DNA from: an uncultured Clostridia bacterium | GTDB lineage: Bacteria; Bacillota; Clostridia; Oscillospirales; Acutalibacteraceae | NCBI GenBank assembly: GCA_947589415.1 | Contig: CANQBP010000013.1 | Coordinates: 1 to 53,966, forward strand | Direction: 5' to 3' | Length of the DNA: 53,966 nt | Part shown: positions 51,201 to 53,966 of the stretch, one piece after another | Position numbering within the stretch: position 1 is the stretch's first letter | Layout: every line of letters begins with the position of its first letter | Translations under genes and position numbers: made by a program | Notes under the pieces: model-generated | Database searches by the model: none | What the model saw: the letters and a program-made list of their open reading frames with translations, nothing else | Told to the model about the DNA's origin: nothing

Positions 51201-51750
51201 TCTGCTCCGATATTCCATGATCTTGGATTTCAAGAAAATAATTATTCTCACCGAATATTTTTTTATATTCAAGTGCCTTAGCTTTAGCTCCGTCATAATC
51301 ATTATTCATAAGCAGCCGCGGAATATCGCCCGCAAGACACGCAGACAGCGCAATAAGTCCCTCATGATATTTTTCCAGCAGTTCCATATCTACCCTCGGT
51401 TTACCGTAAAAGCCCTCCGTCCATGCAAGGGAATCGAGCTTTATAAGATTACGGTATCCCGTATTATTCTCGCAAAGAAGTATGAGATGACGGTTATCTC
51501 TGTCTATCCCGACTTCCCTGTCCGCACGTCCTCTCGGCGAAACATATACTTCACAACCGATTATCGGCTTTATTCCCTCTGCCCTTGCAGTTTTATAAAA
51601 ATCTATAACACCGTACATAACACCATGGTCTGTTATAGCTATACTGTCCTGTCCCAATTCCTTTGCCCTGCTTATCAGTTCCTTTATTTTACACGCACCG
51701 TCAAGCAGGCTGTAAACAGTATGCACATGAAGATGAACAAAGCCGCCCAT
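48271..51750 (-). CDS. dnaE: DNA polymerase III alpha subunit, DnaE type
   Basis: A 1159-residue DnaE polymerase. It has an N-terminal PHP domain (FVHLHVHTVYSLLDGACKI, ITDHGVMYGVIDFY), then the polymerase core with GRGSGAGSLAAYCIGIT and PDFDIDFCTERRQEVIDYV near 400, whose Asp residues are catalytic. The helix-hairpin-helix and OB-fold C-terminal parts follow (LFGDDGEFHDEPSLPD linker, IKSKITKNNARMEFVNIEDKYG). Length matches DnaE1/DnaE3-type enzymes of Clostridia, not PolC. It is 33 bp downstream of a GNAT gene on the same strand. Confidence 0.96.
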   Translation of the reverse strand: MGGFVHLHVHTVYSLLDGACKIKELISRAKELGQDSIAITDHGVMYGVIDFYKTARAEGIKPIIGCEVYVSPRGRADREVGIDRDNRHLILLCENNTGYRNLIKLDSLAWTEGFYGKPRVDMELLEKYHEGLIALSACLAGDIPRLLMNNDYDGAKAKALEYKKIFGENNYFLEIQDHGISEQKRINPLIMRLSKELNIPLAATNDCHYIKKADSKTQNVLLCIQTNKTVNEENPMAFPTSEFYLKSEEEMRAVFPGIPEAIDNTVKIAERCNVEIEFGKIKLPHFDVPNNEDHLEYFRKCCYNGLRKYYGDNPDNSVTERLEYEIGIVSQMGYIDYYLIVADYVNYAKTHGIPVGAGRGSGAGSLAAYCIGITEIDPIKYNLLFERFLNPERVSMPDFDIDFCTERRQEVIDYVIRKYGSDHVAQIAAFGTMAARGAVRDVGRALAVPYNVCDKVAKLIPRDIGMTIEKALNVSKELKMLYDGDEQIRSLIDTAIKLEGMPRNTTTHAAGVVITDRAVTDYVPVAKNDDTVVTQFTMTELDELGLLKMDFLGLRNLTVLREAEKMIQKHNRDFSVNNIPDNDRGVFEMYSRADTDGVFQFESKGMKNVLTRLCPESLEDIIAVISLYRPGPMDSIPRYIENRHNPEKITYKHPLLKPILDVTYGCIVYQEQVMQIFRTLAGYSLGRADIVRRAMAKKKKSVMEQEKKIFINGLVDENGNVAVDGCIRRGIPKKTALDIFSEMESFASYAFNRAHAAAYAYISYQTAYEKYHYPCEFMAALLTSVLGDSGKVASYIDECSKKNIEVLPPSINESDIGFTVSGKNIRFGLMAIKSLGRNLIELIIQERQNGKFVSFYDFCRRVYGKELNKRAVENLIKCGALDGMGANRRQMLMAVPSVLDSIAEEKKVTIEGQMNLFGDDGEFHDEPSLPDVEEFTKREILDMERETAGIYLSGHPMSEYDDLVASAGTDRLCDILSEDTNVYFDGKKVDVICMISGIKSKITKNNARMEFVNIEDKYGSAEMIVFPKILDEYGGMICEGNILRVFGTISRREEETPQIICDKVMPALKQPDAVSKTSDMRKKNNPSGLYLRVANDTCTEYIRAKQIIDIFDGIEPLYIFFTDSRKLWRTPASMRVDVNDVMLRELKKRIGEENVSYVK

Positions 51751-51783
51751 AGTTACTATCCTTTCCTGATATGATTTTTTCAG

Positions 51784-52302
51784 CTAAATAAATAATTCAT
51801 ACATAACTTCTTTTCTTATTTCATCGGAAATACGGTTTTTCCTTCCGCTGTATATATTTAAAAATGTCATACCCAATTTTTCCATTATGCGTATTGAAGC
51901 ATGATTTTCACTGTCCGCATGGGCTATATAATGCGTAAGACCGTAATTCTCCCTGCAATATTCCATAAATGCCTTTACAGCCTCAAATGTATAACCGTTT
52001 CCCCAATAATTTCTATCAATTATCCACCCGAACTCACCTGTTTTTCCGTTATCGACAAATTCTATGCTTACAGCACCTATATGTACCCCGTCAAGTATCA
52101 CCGCCACATCAAGATACTCCGGTTTTTCCTTTTCCCATTGCATAGCTGCTTTTCGGAGATAATCCGTTACCTCCTTATCGTCCCCGCATGGCAGAAATAT
52201 CATCATTTCTGCATTTTCGGCGTCCGTCATATATTTGCAGGCTGTCTTAAAATGTTTTATACCAAGCGGTTCAAGGATAAGTCTGTCGGTCTTTATTATC
52301 AT
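51784..52302 (-). CDS. GNAT acetyltransferase, RimJ/RimL type
   Basis: A 172-residue GNAT of the Acetyltransf_3 group. It starts MIIKTDRLILEPLGIKHF and has the strand IGAVSIEFVDNGKTGEFGWIIDRNYWGNGYTFEAVKAFMEYC, containing the CoA-binding turn. The C-terminal HADSENHASIRIMEKLGM is the usual RimJ/RimL signature, with Asn and Ser at the active site. These enzymes acetylate N-termini or small amines; the target is unknown. It lies between the rRNA methyltransferase and dnaE. Confidence 0.9.
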   Translation of the reverse strand: MIIKTDRLILEPLGIKHFKTACKYMTDAENAEMMIFLPCGDDKEVTDYLRKAAMQWEKEKPEYLDVAVILDGVHIGAVSIEFVDNGKTGEFGWIIDRNYWGNGYTFEAVKAFMEYCRENYGLTHYIAHADSENHASIRIMEKLGMTFLNIYSGRKNRISDEIRKEVMYELFI

Positions 52303-52367
52303 ATCAAATCCTGCTCTCCTTTTAATTCCATGAAAATAATCATCGGAACATCATATATAATCACTTT

Positions 52368-53495
52368 TTATGCGGGATTTTTAAAGTACATATACACCTG
52401 ACATTTTATCATACCGTTATACAGCTTTCTTCTTTTATCTGCCCGCCTGCCGAAAATATTTTCAAAGCTGTCGTCGGGACTTATTATTGTGTAGCTGTAA
52501 CCCTGCCGTCTTTCAAATTTCCTGCCCATTATTCGGTATATATCCCTTGAACGGTCTACATCAAGAAGTCTTTCACCGTAAGGCGGATTACATATTACTG
52601 CCGCCCTTTCAAATTCCGCTTTAAAATCCGAAATATTACGTCTTTCTGCATGAATACGCTTTTCCACCCCTGCTTTTTTAGCGTTCGCCAATGTAAGCTC
52701 GACAGCATCGTTGTCTATATCATAGCCGTAAGCGGTAAATTCTGCGTTATGATTTACAAGATCTAAACATCTCTCCCTTTCTCTTGACCATATTTCCGCA
52801 GGTATGACATTCCATTTTTCCGCTGCAAATTTCCTTAATATTCCCGGCGAAATGTTTAACGCCTTTAGTGCCGATTCGATAAGTATTGTACCCGAACCAC
52901 AGAACGGATCTATAACCGTGCCGAACGGGCGTACATGGGAAAGATCCGCCATAGCTGCGGCAAGTGTTTCCTTTATCGGTGCTGCCGCAGACTCCCTGCG
53001 ATAGCCTCTTTTATGCAGACCCTCACCTGAGGTATCAAGCATTATGCTTACCTTATCTTTCATAATAAGAAATTGTATCTGGTGCTTACCGCCTGTTTCA
53101 TCAAACCAATCCTTATGATATTTTGACGAAAGATGCTTTACAACCGCCTTTTTTATTATTTTCTGACAAACCGGAATGCTTGCGAGCTTTGAACTTACCG
53201 AATGACCCTTTACGGGAAATGCATCTTCCTTTCCGATCCACATCTCCCATTCAATTTTTTCCACACCACGGAAAAGCTCATCAAAATTGTATGCATAAAA
53301 TTCTCCGAGAAGTATCTGTACCCTTTCCGCATAACGTGAGCAAAGATTTACTCTTGCAAGAGTGGAATAATCACCCTCAAAAAGCACTCTGCCGTTTTCT
53401 GCCCTTACATTGTCTATATCCATTCTTTTAAGCTCGTCTGCACATATACCCTCTAAGCCGAAAAGACATGGTGCCGAAAATTGTATTTTTTCCAT
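52368..53495 (-). CDS. THUMP-domain class I SAM-dependent rRNA methyltransferase (RlmL/YpsC family)
   Basis: A 375-residue enzyme. The N-terminal ferredoxin-like and THUMP domains span about 1-160 (FSAPCLFGLEGICADELKRM). The Rossmann methyltransferase domain has DPFCGSGTILIESAL near residue 195 and the catalytic ICNPPYGERL near 305. Family members make m2G in 23S rRNA. The ATG at 53495 follows GGGGAAG. The open frame extends 50 codons upstream into the intergenic region and the IS remnant and was trimmed. Confidence 0.93.
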   Translation of the reverse strand: MEKIQFSAPCLFGLEGICADELKRMDIDNVRAENGRVLFEGDYSTLARVNLCSRYAERVQILLGEFYAYNFDELFRGVEKIEWEMWIGKEDAFPVKGHSVSSKLASIPVCQKIIKKAVVKHLSSKYHKDWFDETGGKHQIQFLIMKDKVSIMLDTSGEGLHKRGYRRESAAAPIKETLAAAMADLSHVRPFGTVIDPFCGSGTILIESALKALNISPGILRKFAAEKWNVIPAEIWSRERERCLDLVNHNAEFTAYGYDIDNDAVELTLANAKKAGVEKRIHAERRNISDFKAEFERAAVICNPPYGERLLDVDRSRDIYRIMGRKFERRQGYSYTIISPDDSFENIFGRRADKRRKLYNGMIKCQVYMYFKNPA

Positions 53496-53577
53496 AATTC
53501 TTCCCCATTTACATTTTTTATACCATCTAATTGTACTCCATTCGGCAATAAAAAGCAATATTATTGAAATACAAAAA

Positions 53578-53966
53578 CAGGGCAACCGCATGAAATAATT
53601 ATGAAAATTTGTTAAAAATAACGCTTGACAAAAATTCATCATCAAAAGAACATTTGAAGCGTTTAGCTTTCAGGCTTAACTTAACCGAAGTAAAGGATTT
53701 ATAGATGTTTGTTGCAATATGACGCAGAACAGCAAAATTTTCACCACTATTATCTACCCGCATACGACAATGATCTTCGTCAAAGCACAAATCCAGACAC
53801 CAATGCAGAGAGTTTTCAATACCCCAATGTTGCCGGACAGCCTTAGCAAACAATTTAACATCTGTAAGAGATGTTATGAAATATCTGACTTTTTGATTTT
53901 CTTTTAATGCAAGAATATAATCCGCTCCATTGTCGATTATGGATTTTGCAATATTTGTTTGTGTAC
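53578..53966 (-). mobile_element. Remnant of an ISAs1-family insertion sequence, cut by the window end
   Basis: It comprises the degraded transposase gene and the sequence to a possible terminal repeat starting CAGGGCAACCGCATG at 53578. The matching left end lies outside the window, so the repeat could not be verified. Confidence 0.6.
53599..53966 (-). pseudogene. ISAs1-family transposase, internally deleted and 5'-incomplete in the window
   Basis: The minus-strand frame is open to the window edge. Translation reads TQTNIAKSIIDNGADYILALKENQK and then directly VRYFITSLTDVKLFAKAVRQHWGIENSLHW, followed by LCFDEDHCRMRVDN. In intact ISAs1 transposases, the LALKENQ strand and the RY(F/Y)ISSL strand near the last catalytic Glu are separated by roughly 80-100 residues. 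An in-frame deletion has removed this piece. The WGIENSLHW signature identifies the family. The protein is very probably inactive. Confidence 0.75.

Noticed and set aside
53496-53645. N-terminal extension of the rRNA methyltransferase
   Set aside because: The extra 50 codons run through an AT-rich intergenic region into the IS remnant, while the ATG at 53495 has a good ribosome site and the conserved N-terminus.

Overview
The window looks like chromosome of a low-GC, endospore-forming Firmicute of class Clostridia, most likely an Oscillospiraceae/Ruminococcaceae gut-type anaerobe. The reasons are a complete eight-gene spoIIIA sporulation operon, the Firmicute division block sepF-divIVA-ileS-lspA-rluD, sigma-A promoters of the TTGACA-17-TATAAT type, strong GGAGG ribosome sites, and several small proteins of kinds common in that family. 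The genus assignment is inference.

Layout. 1-1479: 3' part of a tandem zinc-ribbon repeat gene. 1650-6737 (minus): spoIIIAA-AH, the feeding-tube complex between mother cell and forespore. 6838-7652 (minus): a 46-aa membrane miniprotein and two structured non-coding RNA candidates driven by near-identical promoters. 7703-10418 (minus): a DUF6483-like protein, a BaiN-type flavoprotein, an RpiR regulator and a 34-aa membrane peptide. 10560-14287 (plus): aconitase, NADP-isocitrate dehydrogenase and a 58-aa protein; the first two would carry citrate to 2-oxoglutarate. 14396-20665 (minus): a 72-aa protein, SbcC-SbcD nuclease, a GNAT, a DUF368 undecaprenyl-phosphate translocase candidate and a Cys-rich miniprotein. 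20817-24087 (plus): an HD nucleotidase and two tandem LCP (LytR-CpsA-Psr) cell-wall ligases.

24153-26231 (minus) holds two G3E/COG0523 metal-trafficking GTPases: one with a large His-rich metal-binding tract, the other fused to a TIGR03943-like C-terminal domain. They follow a promoter with a perfect palindrome between -35 and -10. 26347-31458 carries a histidine phosphatase, an XRE regulator, an iron-sulfur-type flavoprotein, a membrane PASTA protein whose kinase domain has lost its catalytic residues, and, divergently, a phosphopantetheinyl transferase. 31480-34941 (minus): a HAD phosphatase and an 873-aa MORN-repeat protein. 35092-37448 (plus): MscS channel, CoaX and a maltose-acetyltransferase-like enzyme.

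37558-53495 is a long minus-strand housekeeping block: rluD, lspA, ileS, divIVA, sepF, yggS-type PLP protein, a HlyD-like membrane protein, miaA, uridine phosphorylase, CorA preceded by an overlapping 44-codon ORF, dnaE, a GNAT and an RlmL-type rRNA methyltransferase. The window ends in a decayed ISAs1-family transposase with an internal deletion. I see no tRNA, rRNA or CRISPR array. No single multi-gene defence or biosynthesis system stands out. The strongest candidates for new biology are the twin RNAs, the ABAB zinc-ribbon repeat protein, the PASTA pseudokinase, the MORN protein, and the paired metallochaperones.
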